A stretch of DNA of 64,000 nucleotides, taken from Methylocapsa sp. D3K7. Lineage in GTDB: Bacteria > Pseudomonadota > Alphaproteobacteria > Rhizobiales > Beijerinckiaceae. A model generated the notes under the pieces. That model made no database searches and was not told where the DNA came from. It saw nothing but the letters and a program-made list of their open reading frames with translations. The first letter of the stretch is position 1. Each line of letters opens with the position of its first letter. The DNA lies in assembly GCF_029855125.1 (NCBI RefSeq), contig NZ_CP123229.1, positions 2,046,001 through 2,110,000 of the forward strand, given 5' to 3'. The position numbers were made by a program, and so were the translations under genes. Shown here one piece after another: positions 28,720-37,402 of this stretch.

Positions 28720-29670
28720 ATGTTCAACAGCACGATTATCGACGTTGCAATCGGATTGGTCCTCTCTTTCCTTGCCGTGAGCCTTGCGGCGAGCGCGATT
28801 ACCGAAGCCATCAGTTCCGGGAGACAATGGCGGGAGAAAACCCTGGCCAATGGCTTCAGGGCGCTTTTGAACTACGATAAGGAAGATCCTAAGCGTCAAC
28901 TCGCACTCGACCTCTATAAAAATGCACTGATCAATCCATTGGCCTCCGGTGTGGCCGAAACGTTCGAAGACCTCACCCACAAACCTGCCTACATCGATTC
29001 CCGGCAATTCGCTTTGGCGTTTTATAACACGCTGGGAGGGGAATCGCCGGCCGCCGTCATAGACAAAATCCAAGACAATCAGTTGAAGGCAGCAATGCAA
29101 GCCCTATGGGCCGCATCCTCGAATGACATCGACAAATTCAAGAACAATATCGCCGTCTGGTTCGACAATTCGATGGACCGCCTCAGCGGATGGTACAAGA
29201 AGCAAACTCAAATGGTGTCGTTTCTTGTGGCGCTTGGCATCGCTGCCCTTTTCAATGTCAACGTCCTTTATGAAAGCGCGCAGATCTGGACGCATCCGGC
29301 GGCCGTTGCAAATTTGGCGACGTTGCATTTCGATGAACCGAGCGACGCTTCACATCCCGAGAATTACGCCATAATGGCATCGAAACTTTATAAAGCTCTT
29401 GAGCCCGCTTATCTGGTAGGCTGGGTCGAAGGACCCAGTCCAAAATGGAACAACCGGGAATCTTAGCTCATCGCAGTCTCGAGTTGGCTCATCGTCGCGG
29501 GTTCGGCCCTTTTCGGCGCCTCGTTCTGGTTTGATATTCTCAAAAATCTTATTCATCTCAGAGGGACGGGACTCAAACCCGAACGCAGCGGAGTGGACAA
29601 GGGAGACATATCCGCGGAGAATACGCTTCAACTGAACATCAAGCAGTCGCCTCCAGCTCCCAGCATTTGA
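28720..29670 (+). pseudogene. Membrane protein gene interrupted by an in-frame TAG
   Basis: The frame from ATG 28720 encodes a protein with an N-terminal membrane helix (VAIGLVLSFLAVSLAASAIT), a soluble region (AFYNTLGGESPAAVIDKI, NNIAVWFDNSMDRLSGWYKK) and a second helix (MVSFLVALGIAALFNVNVLY). It stops at TAG 29464-29466. Directly after that, in the same frame, 67 further codons read like the natural C-terminus: SSWLIVAGSALFGASFWFDI, then LIHLRGTGLKPERSG, ending at TGA 29670. From memory, homologues run through without interruption. So the gene is either nonfunctional or truncated by nonsense mutation, or a sequencing error is present. It lies 75 bases after the transglutaminase gene on the same strand. 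Confidence 0.7.
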
Positions 29671-29726
29671 GGTTAACGCGAACGGGACACGAAACTCGTG
29701 TCGAGGCTATGAGCGATGCCGTCGCT

Positions 29727-30497
29727 TCACTGATCAAGAAAAATATCGGCTGGCTTATCCAAAAATATCAGCAAGCCGATCCCGATCAGGAGAAAAGGCA
29801 AAACCCATTGGCCTATCTTTTCGACAAACAACCGCGCTGCGGGATGACGGACAAGCTGGCCGGCGAGCACGCTCATCAGGACCGCCGCCATCATGGCGGC
29901 TGCAAAACAGCTCAGAACAAACATTGGCTTCAGATCGGCAAAGAGCGGCGTCATGATGCTGACGCTGTCGCTGCTGTTGGCCAGAAGAACCAGGGCGAAA
30001 CCGCCATAGGCAGCGAATGTCATTTGGCTTGGCGTTTTGTCCTGTATGCCGCTTGCGCCGCCGCCCCGCCCCCGCATCAAAAGGATAAGTTGATAGGCGC
30101 CCAAAGTCATAGGCACGAGACCCAAGTAACGCAGATCTACGGTTGGCAGAGTATCGGCGGCACGCGCCAATGCGAGACTGACAAAAAGCACCGTCAAACA
30201 GACGAAAACAAAGGTCAACTTGACAAAAAGGGGCTTGGTGCCGGGCTTCACGCCATAGGCCGAGAGAAGAATGAGATTGTCCAAATTGGTCGAGACATAG
30301 GAGACGGCCGCCAGACTCGCAATGCTCAGCGCCTCAATCAACACATAGGTGGAAACCGGAGCACTCAAGACATCGTCCAAGAAAACCGCCTCGTGAAACC
30401 ATTCATCCAATAGGACCAAATTTGTGAGCGTTCGCACACGCCTGAAGGCAGATTCAAGGATGCAGGCTTGTAAGGTTTTCAGCTTCAATCGTACCAA
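29727..30497 (-). CDS. CadD-like cadmium/metal resistance transporter family protein
   Basis: The protein has about six hydrophobic segments (VLIEALSIASLAAVSYVS, FVFVCLTVLFVSLALARAA, MFVLSCFAAAMMAAVLMSV, GQWVLPFLLIGIGLLIFL). The segment SYVSTNLDNLILLSAYG corresponds to the STNxDD/N motif of CadD/LysE-superfamily exporters. It may export metal ions or other cations across the inner membrane. The substrate is not certain. The frame extends to 30497, inside the parS-like palindrome, so translation probably begins further in at a GTG or TTG codon. Homology is apparent from about residue 45. Confidence 0.65.
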   Translation of the reverse strand: MVRLKLKTLQACILESAFRRVRTLTNLVLLDEWFHEAVFLDDVLSAPVSTYVLIEALSIASLAAVSYVSTNLDNLILLSAYGVKPGTKPLFVKLTFVFVCLTVLFVSLALARAADTLPTVDLRYLGLVPMTLGAYQLILLMRGRGGGASGIQDKTPSQMTFAAYGGFALVLLANSSDSVSIMTPLFADLKPMFVLSCFAAAMMAAVLMSVLAGQLVRHPAARLFVEKIGQWVLPFLLIGIGLLIFLDKPADIFLDQ

Positions 30498-30529
30498 AAC
30501 GTTTCACGTGAAACAATTTGGTACGATTG
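30486..30529. promoter_or_regulatory. parS-like centromere site within an extended palindrome
   Basis: The core CGTTTCACGTGAAACA matches the alphaproteobacterial ParB-binding site TGTTTCACGTGAAACA at 15 of 16 positions. It is embedded in a 44-base near-palindrome whose outer arms read CAATCGTACCAAA and TTTGGTACGATTG, with two mismatched positions. The same arms flank the second site at 34711. The site sits between two divergent genes. ParB spreading and SMC loading at such sites organise chromosome segregation, which suggests an origin-proximal position. Confidence 0.75.
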
Positions 30530-30593
30530 CAAGAGCTCAAAACCTCACGGGCTAAGCGCATCTTGCCTTTCGGGTCCCGATGGCCCGTCAATG

Positions 30594-31805
30594 TCACGGA
30601 CCGATCCAAACCTCCCCCTTGGAACTCTTCAGCCGTATCCGCGCAAAACTGCAACGGCCCTTGCCTTTTTGAAAAGCGCTGACCGCGATGAGCCATACCG
30701 CGACGATGCGCTTGGGCAGCTCCCCGCCAATCGCCCGTTCGTAATCATCGAGAATGGTCTGTTTTTCTTCGAGCCATGCACCCAGCTTGGCCAAATCGGA
30801 GCGCACCACTTGATGCGTCTCCCGCTTGTCCCACCATGGCAACGGACATTGAAACACCTTGCCCTCCGGCAGGGCGGCGCTCCACATATAGGTGAGATCG
30901 CGGCCATTATCGAATTCCACCGCGATCGAGAAATAATCATGCGTCGGCAGCGAGTCCTCGCGCACTTTCGAGGGCAATTCATCCGCCCGCCATGCCCAGG
31001 CAAGCTGCGTCGAGCGATCGAGCACGGCATCGACCGGATACTGCAGGATGCCGACGTCGCGCGCCGTTTGACAGCAAATCCGCGGCGGTTGCTGGTCTCC
31101 CGAGTCGGCCCGGAAAATCTGACTTTCGCCAAGGCGCCATAGATGCCGCCAGCCGGGAACCGGCGGGACTCGCACATTGAGCCTTGCAATCTCGCGGGCC
31201 GCGAAGCCGCTCTCGTCCGCGCCCCGCAGCTTTGCCAATCCCTCCCTTGCAGAGGCAGACCAAACCAGCACCGCGACGGTCAACGCCCCGCTCGCTCCCG
31301 TATGGGGATAGCCGGGTTCAAAGAGGCCGGTCTCGTCGAGCCATTCGCCCGGCGGCTTGGCGATCAGCATCAAGCGTCCCGCGCGTTCTGCCTTGAAGCT
31401 GGTTGTCGTGCTGATCGACTTCGCGATGGTCCCCTCGCCAATGCGATACCAGAGGGCCATACCGGCATCGAAACCGATGCCGAGTTCCTTCGCGAGCCAG
31501 ACTACGCCCACTGAAAACAGGCTCGCCTCCTCGCCCTCCCGCAGATCAACGCCCGTGTCGATCCAGCCAGACGAGGCCGCCAGCACCGCCACAATCGCGT
31601 GTTGGCGTAGGTGAGGCACGTTCGCCTCGATGGCTTTGGCCCAGGCGTCGCGTGCGGCGGCGGGATCGGGTTCGGCATGCCTTTGGAAGCCCAAAATTTC
31701 CTCCTGTCGATGCCCGGGCCACCCCCGGACTTCAGGCACTCCATACGCGGCCAGGCAGTTCCGTTCAAGCCGTTCCCGATCCGGCACGGCCGCTGGGGCG
31801 CGCAT
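30594..31805 (-). CDS. DUF3047 domain protein
   Basis: The frame is 403 residues, without a recognised export signal. The C-terminal 230 residues form DUF3047: GWRHLWRLGESQIFRADS, ARDVGILQYPVDAVLDRSTQ, AWAWRADELPSKVREDSL, THDYFSIAVEFDNGRDLTYM, and WLIAVSAFQKGKGRCSFARI. The N-terminal half contains GIGFDAGMALWYRIGEG and looks like another small fold. Function is unknown. The gene diverges from the GST gene that follows. The start is uncertain by up to some tens of codons. Confidence 0.65.
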   Translation of the reverse strand: MRAPAAVPDRERLERNCLAAYGVPEVRGWPGHRQEEILGFQRHAEPDPAAARDAWAKAIEANVPHLRQHAIVAVLAASSGWIDTGVDLREGEEASLFSVGVVWLAKELGIGFDAGMALWYRIGEGTIAKSISTTTSFKAERAGRLMLIAKPPGEWLDETGLFEPGYPHTGASGALTVAVLVWSASAREGLAKLRGADESGFAAREIARLNVRVPPVPGWRHLWRLGESQIFRADSGDQQPPRICCQTARDVGILQYPVDAVLDRSTQLAWAWRADELPSKVREDSLPTHDYFSIAVEFDNGRDLTYMWSAALPEGKVFQCPLPWWDKRETHQVVRSDLAKLGAWLEEKQTILDDYERAIGGELPKRIVAVWLIAVSAFQKGKGRCSFARIRLKSSKGEVWIGP

Positions 31806-31940
31806 GCCGTTTACAAATTGTTTACCTTAAGTTGGGATGTCTGCTTGAGCGGCCCAAACCGCGCCGCACTGATGGGGCAACCCCATTGGTACTGGATTGC
31901 CCGTCCCGATCGTTTCGATTGCTCCCGCACAAGAAGCCGA

Positions 31941-32633
31941 ATGATCACGCTTTATCATCATCCCCTTTGCCCGCAGTCGCGTTTCGTCCGCCTGCTCCTC
32001 GGTGAATATGCGATCACCCCGGAACTCATCGAGGAAAAGCCCTACGAGCGCCGGCGGGATTTCCTGCTCCTTGATCCGTCCGGGCAGACGCCGGTTCTGG
32101 TGGAACCCTCGGGACTGGTCCTTTCGGGCCCTGGCCCGATCGCCGAATATTTCGACGAGACGCGGGGCCTCGCCTTGGGCCGGGGCCGGCTTTTGCCGGA
32201 CGATCCCGCCTCGCGCGCCGAGGTGCGCCGCGTGTCCGACTGGTTTTGCCAAAAATTCTTCCAGGAAGTGACCAATTGGCTCGTCACGGAAAAGGTCTAT
32301 AAGCGGTTCATGCCGCGCGAGCAGGGCGGCGGCGGGCCGGACATGGAACTCGTGCGTGCCGCGCGGTCCAATATCCGCACCCACCTGCGCTATATCGGCT
32401 ATTTGGCGAGCCACCGGAATTGGCTCGCCGGGGACCGGCTATCGCATGCCGATCTTGCCGCCGCGGCGCAGCTCTCCTGCGTGGATTTCCTGGGCGATGT
32501 GCCATGGGACGAGAACGAGACGGCAAAGACCTGGTACGCACGGATAAAATCACGGCCAGCCTTCCGCTCCCTGCTGGCCGACCGGCTGCCGGGGATTTCT
32601 CCGAGCCCGGTTTACGCGGATCTCGATTTTTAG
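31941..32633 (+). CDS. Glutathione S-transferase family protein
   Basis: The 230-residue protein has the thioredoxin-fold N-terminus of GSTs (MITLYHHPLCPQSRFVRLLL, DPSGQTPVLVEPSG with the cis-Pro, SGPGPIAEYFDE) and a helical C-terminal domain (HLRYIGYLASHRNWLAGDRL, SHADLAAAAQLSCVDFLGD). It probably binds glutathione and conjugates or reduces small electrophiles in the cytoplasm. The Ser/Cys in the first helix (PLCPQS) could be the active residue. The 3' end overlaps the likely start of queG, indicating an operon. Confidence 0.85.
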   Translation: MITLYHHPLCPQSRFVRLLLGEYAITPELIEEKPYERRRDFLLLDPSGQTPVLVEPSGLVLSGPGPIAEYFDETRGLALGRGRLLPDDPASRAEVRRVSDWFCQKFFQEVTNWLVTEKVYKRFMPREQGGGGPDMELVRAARSNIRTHLRYIGYLASHRNWLAGDRLSHADLAAAAQLSCVDFLGDVPWDENETAKTWYARIKSRPAFRSLLADRLPGISPSPVYADLDF

Positions 32634-33805
32634 ACGCGGATTTCACAAGCCGGCTGCGGGAAAAAGCACAAAATCTCGGCTTCGACATCTGCCGCATCAC
32701 TCATCCAGGCGCCATTCCGCAAGCGCCGCAACAGCTTGCCGCTTGGCTTGCCTCCGGCGCGGCAGGAGAGATGGACTGGCTGTCATCCAAGCAACAGCGG
32801 CGATCCGATCCGCGTACGCTTTGGCCAGAAAGTAAGAGCATTATCCTGCTCGGTATGAACTACGGCCCAAACGCCGATCCGCTGGCCGGGCTGGCACAAA
32901 AGTCCGCCGCGAATATCTCCGTTTACGCGCGCCATCGCGACTATCACGACCTCATCAAGGGCCGTCTGAAACTGCTCGGCGCGTGGCTCGCGGCGGAGGC
33001 TAAGGGGGCCGAACTCAAGGTTTTTGTCGATACCGCGCCGGTCATGGAAAAGCCGCTGGCCCAAGCGGCAGGCCTCGGCTGGGCCGGCAAGCACTCCAAT
33101 CTCGTGTCGCGGGACTTTGGCTCCTGGCTGTTTCTGGGCTCGATTTTCACCAATTTGCCGCTCCCGCCCGACTCCCCGGAAACCGATCATTGCGGCACGT
33201 GCCAGGCCTGCCTCGATATTTGTCCGACAAAAGCCTTTTCGCGCCCCTATGTCCTCGATGCGCGCCGCTGCATTTCCTATCTGACGATTGAGCATAAGGG
33301 ACATATCGGCCGCGAATTCCGGCAGCTTATCGGCAACCGCGTTTTCGGCTGTGACGACTGTCTCGCCGTCTGTCCTTGGAACAAATATGCGGTTTTGGCG
33401 CGGGAAACCAAGCTGCAAGCGCGCGAAGACCTGTGCGCGCCATCGCTCGCCAGCTTGCTGCGCCTTGACGATGCCGCCTTTCGGGTTCTTTTTGCGGGAA
33501 GTCCGGTCAAACGAATCGGTTTTTTCCGTTTCACCCGCAACGTCTTGATCGCGGCGGGCAATAGCGGCGATCCGGCGCTCATTCCGCTGATCGCGGCGAA
33601 GCTCGAAAGCGCTTCGGCGCTTGTGCGGGCGATGGCGGTCTGGGCGCTGGCCCGGCTCGTCGAGGCCAGCAGTTTCGGCGAATTTGAACGGCGCTGGCGC
33701 CCCGCCGAAACGGATGCCGCCGTCGAAGCCGAATGGGCGGCGGAGAGTGGCGGGCGGACTCTGTCAGCGGGTGCGAACGACGTGAACCAAGGCCATCCTT
33801 CATGA
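32504..33805 (+). CDS. queG: Epoxyqueuosine reductase (QueG)
   Basis: The protein carries the cobalamin-dependent reductase region (AGEMDWLSSKQQRR, SIILLGMNYGPNADPL, VDTAPVMEKPLAQAAGLGWA GKHSN), then two [4Fe-4S] motifs (CGTCQACLDICPTKAF and CDDCLAVCPWNKYA) and a C-terminal HEAT-like repeat. QueG makes the final reduction of epoxyqueuosine to queuosine in tRNA. ATG 32504 is the nearest canonical start, giving 433 residues and a 130-base overlap with GST. Homology starts only at about 32635, where no standard start codon is available, so the true N-terminus is uncertain. The last bases overlap the next gene (ATGA). Confidence 0.9.
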   Translation: MGRERDGKDLVRTDKITASLPLPAGRPAAGDFSEPGLRGSRFLDADFTSRLREKAQNLGFDICRITHPGAIPQAPQQLAAWLASGAAGEMDWLSSKQQRRSDPRTLWPESKSIILLGMNYGPNADPLAGLAQKSAANISVYARHRDYHDLIKGRLKLLGAWLAAEAKGAELKVFVDTAPVMEKPLAQAAGLGWAGKHSNLVSRDFGSWLFLGSIFTNLPLPPDSPETDHCGTCQACLDICPTKAFSRPYVLDARRCISYLTIEHKGHIGREFRQLIGNRVFGCDDCLAVCPWNKYAVLARETKLQAREDLCAPSLASLLRLDDAAFRVLFAGSPVKRIGFFRFTRNVLIAAGNSGDPALIPLIAAKLESASALVRAMAVWALARLVEASSFGEFERRWRPAETDAAVEAEWAAESGGRTLSAGANDVNQGHPS

Positions 33806-34689
33806 AGCTTTTCGCATTCGGTCTTGGCTATTGCGCACGCTACTTCATCGCCCGCTCGGGACATTCCTTCGATGCCATCGCGGGCACCGTGCGCGGTCCA
33901 GCGAAAGCCGGGGAGCTGGCGAGCGAACAGATTGAAACATTCGTGTTCGGGCCCGAACATGAAGATCCCGCCATCGCGGAGCGGGTCGCGGGCGCCGATG
34001 TAATCCTCGTCTCGATTCCGCCGGGCGCCTCGGCTGATCCCGTGCTCGCACGGTTTGGCCACCGCATCGCTTCGTCCAGACGCCCGCAAACGATCATCTA
34101 TCTCTCGACCATCGGCGTCTATGGCGACCGGCACGGCGAATGGGTCGATGAAAGCATGACCCCGGCGCCCCTTTCCGAGCGCTCGGTGACGCGGGTGCAG
34201 GCCGAAAGATCCTGGACCGCGCTCGGCAAGGCACAAGGCAAGAAAGTCTATATTCTACGGCTTGCGGGAATCTACGGCCCCGGCCGCAACGTTCTCCTCA
34301 ATTTGAAGGCGGGCACTGCCAAGCGCGTCGTCAAGCGCGGTCAGGTTTTTAACCGCATCCATGTCGAGGACATAAGGCGGGTGATCGACGCCGTGGTGGC
34401 GCATGACGGTCCCGGCGATATTTATAATGTCAGCGATGACGCTCCGGCGCCGCCTCAGGATGTGATCACCTACGCGGCGATGTTGATGAGCATCGATCCG
34501 CCGCCCGCGCAAGATCTCGAAACAGCGGATCTCTCCCCAATGGCGCGGAGTTTTTACGCGGAGAACAAACGCGCCTCCAACCGCAAGCTGAAAGACGATT
34601 TTGGGATGAGGCTCACCTACACCACCTATCGCGTGGGATTGGAAGCGCTTTGGGAAGCAGGAGAAGGCCGGAGTGCGGAGGAAGGCTGA
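33802..34689 (+). CDS. NAD-dependent epimerase/dehydratase-like SDR protein
   Basis: The 295-residue protein starts MKLFAFGLGYCARYFIARSG, an atypical Rossmann nucleotide-binding motif. It continues VILVSIPPGASADPVLARF, YLSTIGVYGDRHGEWVDESM (the YGDR replaces the usual YxxxK arrangement) and LRLAGIYGPGRNVLLNLKAG. It resembles the YeeZ subgroup of extended SDR proteins, whose substrates are not established. The ATGA overlap with queG indicates co-translation, and the second parS-like site lies just after its stop codon. Confidence 0.8.
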   Translation: MKLFAFGLGYCARYFIARSGHSFDAIAGTVRGPAKAGELASEQIETFVFGPEHEDPAIAERVAGADVILVSIPPGASADPVLARFGHRIASSRRPQTIIYLSTIGVYGDRHGEWVDESMTPAPLSERSVTRVQAERSWTALGKAQGKKVYILRLAGIYGPGRNVLLNLKAGTAKRVVKRGQVFNRIHVEDIRRVIDAVVAHDGPGDIYNVSDDAPAPPQDVITYAAMLMSIDPPPAQDLETADLSPMARSFYAENKRASNRKLKDDFGMRLTYTTYRVGLEALWEAGEGRSAEEG

Positions 34690-34710
34690 TCGTTTGTCCG
34701 ATTTTGCGGC

Positions 34711-34756
34711 CCAATCGTACCAAAACGTTTCACGTGAAACGTTTTGGTACGATTGG
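34711..34756. promoter_or_regulatory. parS-like site forming a perfect 46-base palindrome
   Basis: The core CGTTTCACGTGAAACG matches the alphaproteobacterial parS consensus at 14 of 16 positions. Each arm extends outward as CCAATCGTACCAAAACG and its exact complement, so the full 46 bases are a perfect inverted repeat. The outer arms are the same as those of the site at 30486, 4.2 kb away. It lies in the intergenic space after the SDR gene. Because the arms extend beyond the ParB core, a second binding protein or a common origin by duplication should be considered. Confidence 0.78.
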
Positions 34757-34879
34757 CAGGGCGTTTGTGCAGTTGGAGTCTTACAGCGGGCAGCTTGGAA
34801 TGCGTGGGATTGCGCAAAAGCTATGTAAGTTTGGCCATCGGCATCCTTTGACCGCTGCAGGACTCTGCATTCCAAACGC

Positions 34880-35269
34880 TTAAAGTGGAGGCTCGGATTT
34901 GCCCAATGCGGCATAAAATAAAATGTAGAGCACGGCAGCAAGCCGCCAGCGCCATTCTATGAGAGACGGGGAAAGATCTTCGGGAAGCGTGACGGACACC
35001 AAACCAAGAAACAGGACAAAGAGAACAAGTGCCGACCAACCCCAAACGGTCCGGCTGCGATCGGCGTCGGCAGCAGATAGCTGCTTGTTCTGATTTGCGG
35101 CGGCGAGCCGCGCCAGTCCAAAGCAGAAGATTCCAACGATATGCGGCGTCACTCCTCCGAATCCGTGCAGCAAGTCCAGCGTCTTCATGAATTCCAAATC
35201 GAAGAGCTGGCCGAGAAGACCGCCGGCCGCGGGAAGCAGTCCAAACCATTTGAGTGCGCTGAGCATCAT
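34880..35269 (-). CDS. Hypothetical membrane protein
   Basis: The 129-residue protein has about four hydrophobic stretches (KWFGLLPAAGGLLGQLF, PHIVGIFCFGLARLA, WGWSALVLFVLFLGLVSV, WRLAAVLYILFYAALG). No family is recognised. Its start overlaps the stop of the secreted protein gene by four bases (ATGA), so the two are one unit and probably work together at the membrane. Confidence 0.6.
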   Translation of the reverse strand: MMLSALKWFGLLPAAGGLLGQLFDLEFMKTLDLLHGFGGVTPHIVGIFCFGLARLAAANQNKQLSAADADRSRTVWGWSALVLFVLFLGLVSVTLPEDLSPSLIEWRWRLAAVLYILFYAALGKSEPPL

Positions 35270-36078
35270 TCCCGTTCCGTATCGACGACCAAAATCACAG
35301 GAACAGTTGCAATTTCCTGATAATCGGAATTGCGCAGAGTGAGGGGGACAAGCTTGTGCACGGCGCTCGCGGGATCCACCTTATAATGCAACTCTCCCCG
35401 TTCGGTGGTCAGCGTGACATTTTTGGGGATGCTATCATTTTGTCGAGCAAGCTCAGCCGGCGGTGAAAAACCGATTCGAGACCGGTTTTCGCCTGCGTGG
35501 TTGACGAAACGGAGCGTTACCATTCCGTCTTCCGATTGCTGACTGGAAAATTCCAAATCGACCGGCTGCAATTTTTTCCGCCGCAACGATTCAGGCTGAG
35601 CGCTCGCAACTGTTGAAACAGATCCATGAAACGAAGAGGCCCAATTGAAAAGCCTCAATGCAAGTTTTTCAACGGCGTCCTTCACCGTCTGTTGCTTGAG
35701 AATTCCCAATGAAAAATCGGTCCGGTTGGCGCCGATATAGGCGACCGACGCGCCAACAACTGGCTCGCCCGCGATCGTGAGCGACGTCGATAAATATCCA
35801 CCCCTGGTGAACACGCCGCGGAGATTGACGCCATTCCAATCCACGAGATAATCGTGTGCCGCCGTCGCGAATTTTACACAATAAATGAGCTGAGTTGCGT
35901 CTTTGGAAACCGGGATTGGAACGCTATCGAAAGTTATAGTGGTGTTGTCGAAGGGGACGCTTTGGCCAGTCTTCGCGGCCGGACAAACATGACTTTCAGG
36001 GGTCTCTGCGATCGCAGGTGTTTTGCTCAGCCCCAACACCAAAACCACCAAGACAAGCGGAGTTTTTCCGTAAGGCAT
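35266..36078 (-). CDS. Secreted protein of unknown function
   Basis: The 270-residue protein has a signal peptide (TPLVLVVLVLGLSKTPAIAE) and a predominantly beta-strand body (GVFTRGGYLSTSLTIAGEPV, LQPVDLEFSSQQSEDGMVTL, RGELHYKVDPASAVHKLVPL). The C-terminus (LTLRNSDYQEIATVPVILVV) looks like an Ig-type beta sandwich. No enzymatic motif is visible. It is coupled to the downstream small membrane protein gene. Confidence 0.6.
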   Translation of the reverse strand: MPYGKTPLVLVVLVLGLSKTPAIAETPESHVCPAAKTGQSVPFDNTTITFDSVPIPVSKDATQLIYCVKFATAAHDYLVDWNGVNLRGVFTRGGYLSTSLTIAGEPVVGASVAYIGANRTDFSLGILKQQTVKDAVEKLALRLFNWASSFHGSVSTVASAQPESLRRKKLQPVDLEFSSQQSEDGMVTLRFVNHAGENRSRIGFSPPAELARQNDSIPKNVTLTTERGELHYKVDPASAVHKLVPLTLRNSDYQEIATVPVILVVDTERE

Positions 36079-36150
36079 CCCGTTCCCTCGTCATATAAGG
36101 ATGGCGATCTTAAAGGCTTCACGGCTCTCCGCAAGAGCCGAGGATATCCC

Positions 36151-37023
36151 TCACAAAAACTCCTCGAGCACGCGGTTCACTTCCTGCGGCGCGTCCTCCT
36201 GCGCCCAATGCGAGACATTGGGCAGCCGTTCAATGCGCAGATCGCGGACGTAGAGATCGGTCCCATCGAGGCATGGGAGACCAAGCGCGACGTCCTCCTC
36301 GCCCCAGATGACCAGAGTTGGCGTCTCGATCAGCGCGTCAAGATCCGTCGCGGCCATGACATCCCGCCCCGCCGCGCGATACCAGTTCAGCATCGCTGTC
36401 GCGGCGCCAGGCGCGCTCACATTGGTGCGATAGACATCGAGCACCTCGTTTGAAAAAGCCTCGGGATTGCGCGCATCGTGACGCATCGTGGCGGCAAGCA
36501 GGCGCCCTTCCCCTGCCGCGAGCAGCAACTCGGGCAGCACCGGCAGCTGGAAAAAACCGATATACCAAGACTTGCGGCGCTGGGCCCATGTCTTCAATTC
36601 GCGACGGAAGCATAAGGGATGCGGCACATTGATAATGACAAGCCGCTCGAGCAGCCTGATGCGGCGGATGGCGAATATCCAGGCAACGAACGCGCCCCAG
36701 TCATGACCGATCAGCGTTACGGAGAAAGCCCCCGCCGCGTCGATCAGCCCGGCGACGTCTTCCGTCAGCCGATCCAGCGCGTAATCCTCGCGCCTTCGCG
36801 GACGGCTCGTGCCGCCATAGCCGCGTTGATTGACGGCCCATACTCTGTAACCGAGCCCGGCAAGATAAGGCACTTGATGGCGCCAGCTTACCGCATGTTG
36901 CGGAAACCCATGCAGCAGCAGCGCCAGCTTGCCGCCTTCCCCAGCCTCGAAGACCTCAAATTCGTGTCCATGGGCCGCGATGACGCGGCGGCGTGCGCCC
37001 AGCAATTGCTCCACCGAATCCAT
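36151..37023 (-). CDS. Alpha/beta hydrolase (epoxide hydrolase/dehalogenase type)
   Basis: From ATG 37023 (SD AGGAGA) the protein has 290 residues. Motifs are LALLLHGFPQHAVSWRHQVP (oxyanion hole HGFP), the nucleophile elbow GHDWGA with Asp108, and a catalytic His in VSHWAQEDAPQEVN. Asp as nucleophile and Trp after it are typical of epoxide hydrolases and haloalkane dehalogenases. The substrate is unknown. The start at 37023 is chosen over 37044 because of the ribosome binding site. Confidence 0.85.
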   Translation of the reverse strand: MDSVEQLLGARRRVIAAHGHEFEVFEAGEGGKLALLLHGFPQHAVSWRHQVPYLAGLGYRVWAVNQRGYGGTSRPRRREDYALDRLTEDVAGLIDAAGAFSVTLIGHDWGAFVAWIFAIRRIRLLERLVIINVPHPLCFRRELKTWAQRRKSWYIGFFQLPVLPELLLAAGEGRLLAATMRHDARNPEAFSNEVLDVYRTNVSAPGAATAMLNWYRAAGRDVMAATDLDALIETPTLVIWGEEDVALGLPCLDGTDLYVRDLRIERLPNVSHWAQEDAPQEVNRVLEEFL

Positions 37024-37129
37024 TACGCCCGGTTCTCCTGCCAAGAGCGGTTCCCATGCGCCGCCCGTGTGACGGCTGCCTGGCCGAAGCTATGCCGGGA
37101 AGCCTAACGTCAAGCAACGATCTCGGGAA

Positions 37130-37402
37130 TTACCGGATGCGATTGCGGCCAGCAAAGGGATCCATCGCAGCAGCGATTCGCTTGAGTTTGGTGGCGAATT
37201 GCCTCGCTTGTTCCGCCGTCAGGACCGTATGTGCGCAGTCAAGATCAATATGCACCTGGTTATCAATTCCCATAACCGCGCCTCCCGTGACGAGCGCGAC
37301 GCTAGGTTCTGAAATCAACTCATTGGAGGTAACGCAATCTGTTTCACGCCTCTTTGACGCGCGCCGAAAGGCGGCAGGTTCTAAAATGACAGTCATGTTC
37401 AA
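37130..37402 (-). CDS. Hypothetical small protein
   Basis: The 90-residue frame is preceded by AGGTAGGGAACTTGAAC. It reads MNMTVILEPAAFRRASKRRE and later IDLDCAHTVLTAEQARQFAT, with a helical end KLKRIAAAMDPFAGRN. The second half resembles a short helical domain seen in small hypothetical proteins. Function is unknown. Confidence 0.5.
   Translation of the reverse strand: MNMTVILEPAAFRRASKRRETDCVTSNELISEPSVALVTGGAVMGIDNQVHIDLDCAHTVLTAEQARQFATKLKRIAAAMDPFAGRNRIR

Noticed and set aside
34255..34941. Minus-strand frame of 228 codons across the SDR gene and parS-like site
   Set aside because: It is antisense to the SDR gene and crosses the palindrome, with no domain in its product.
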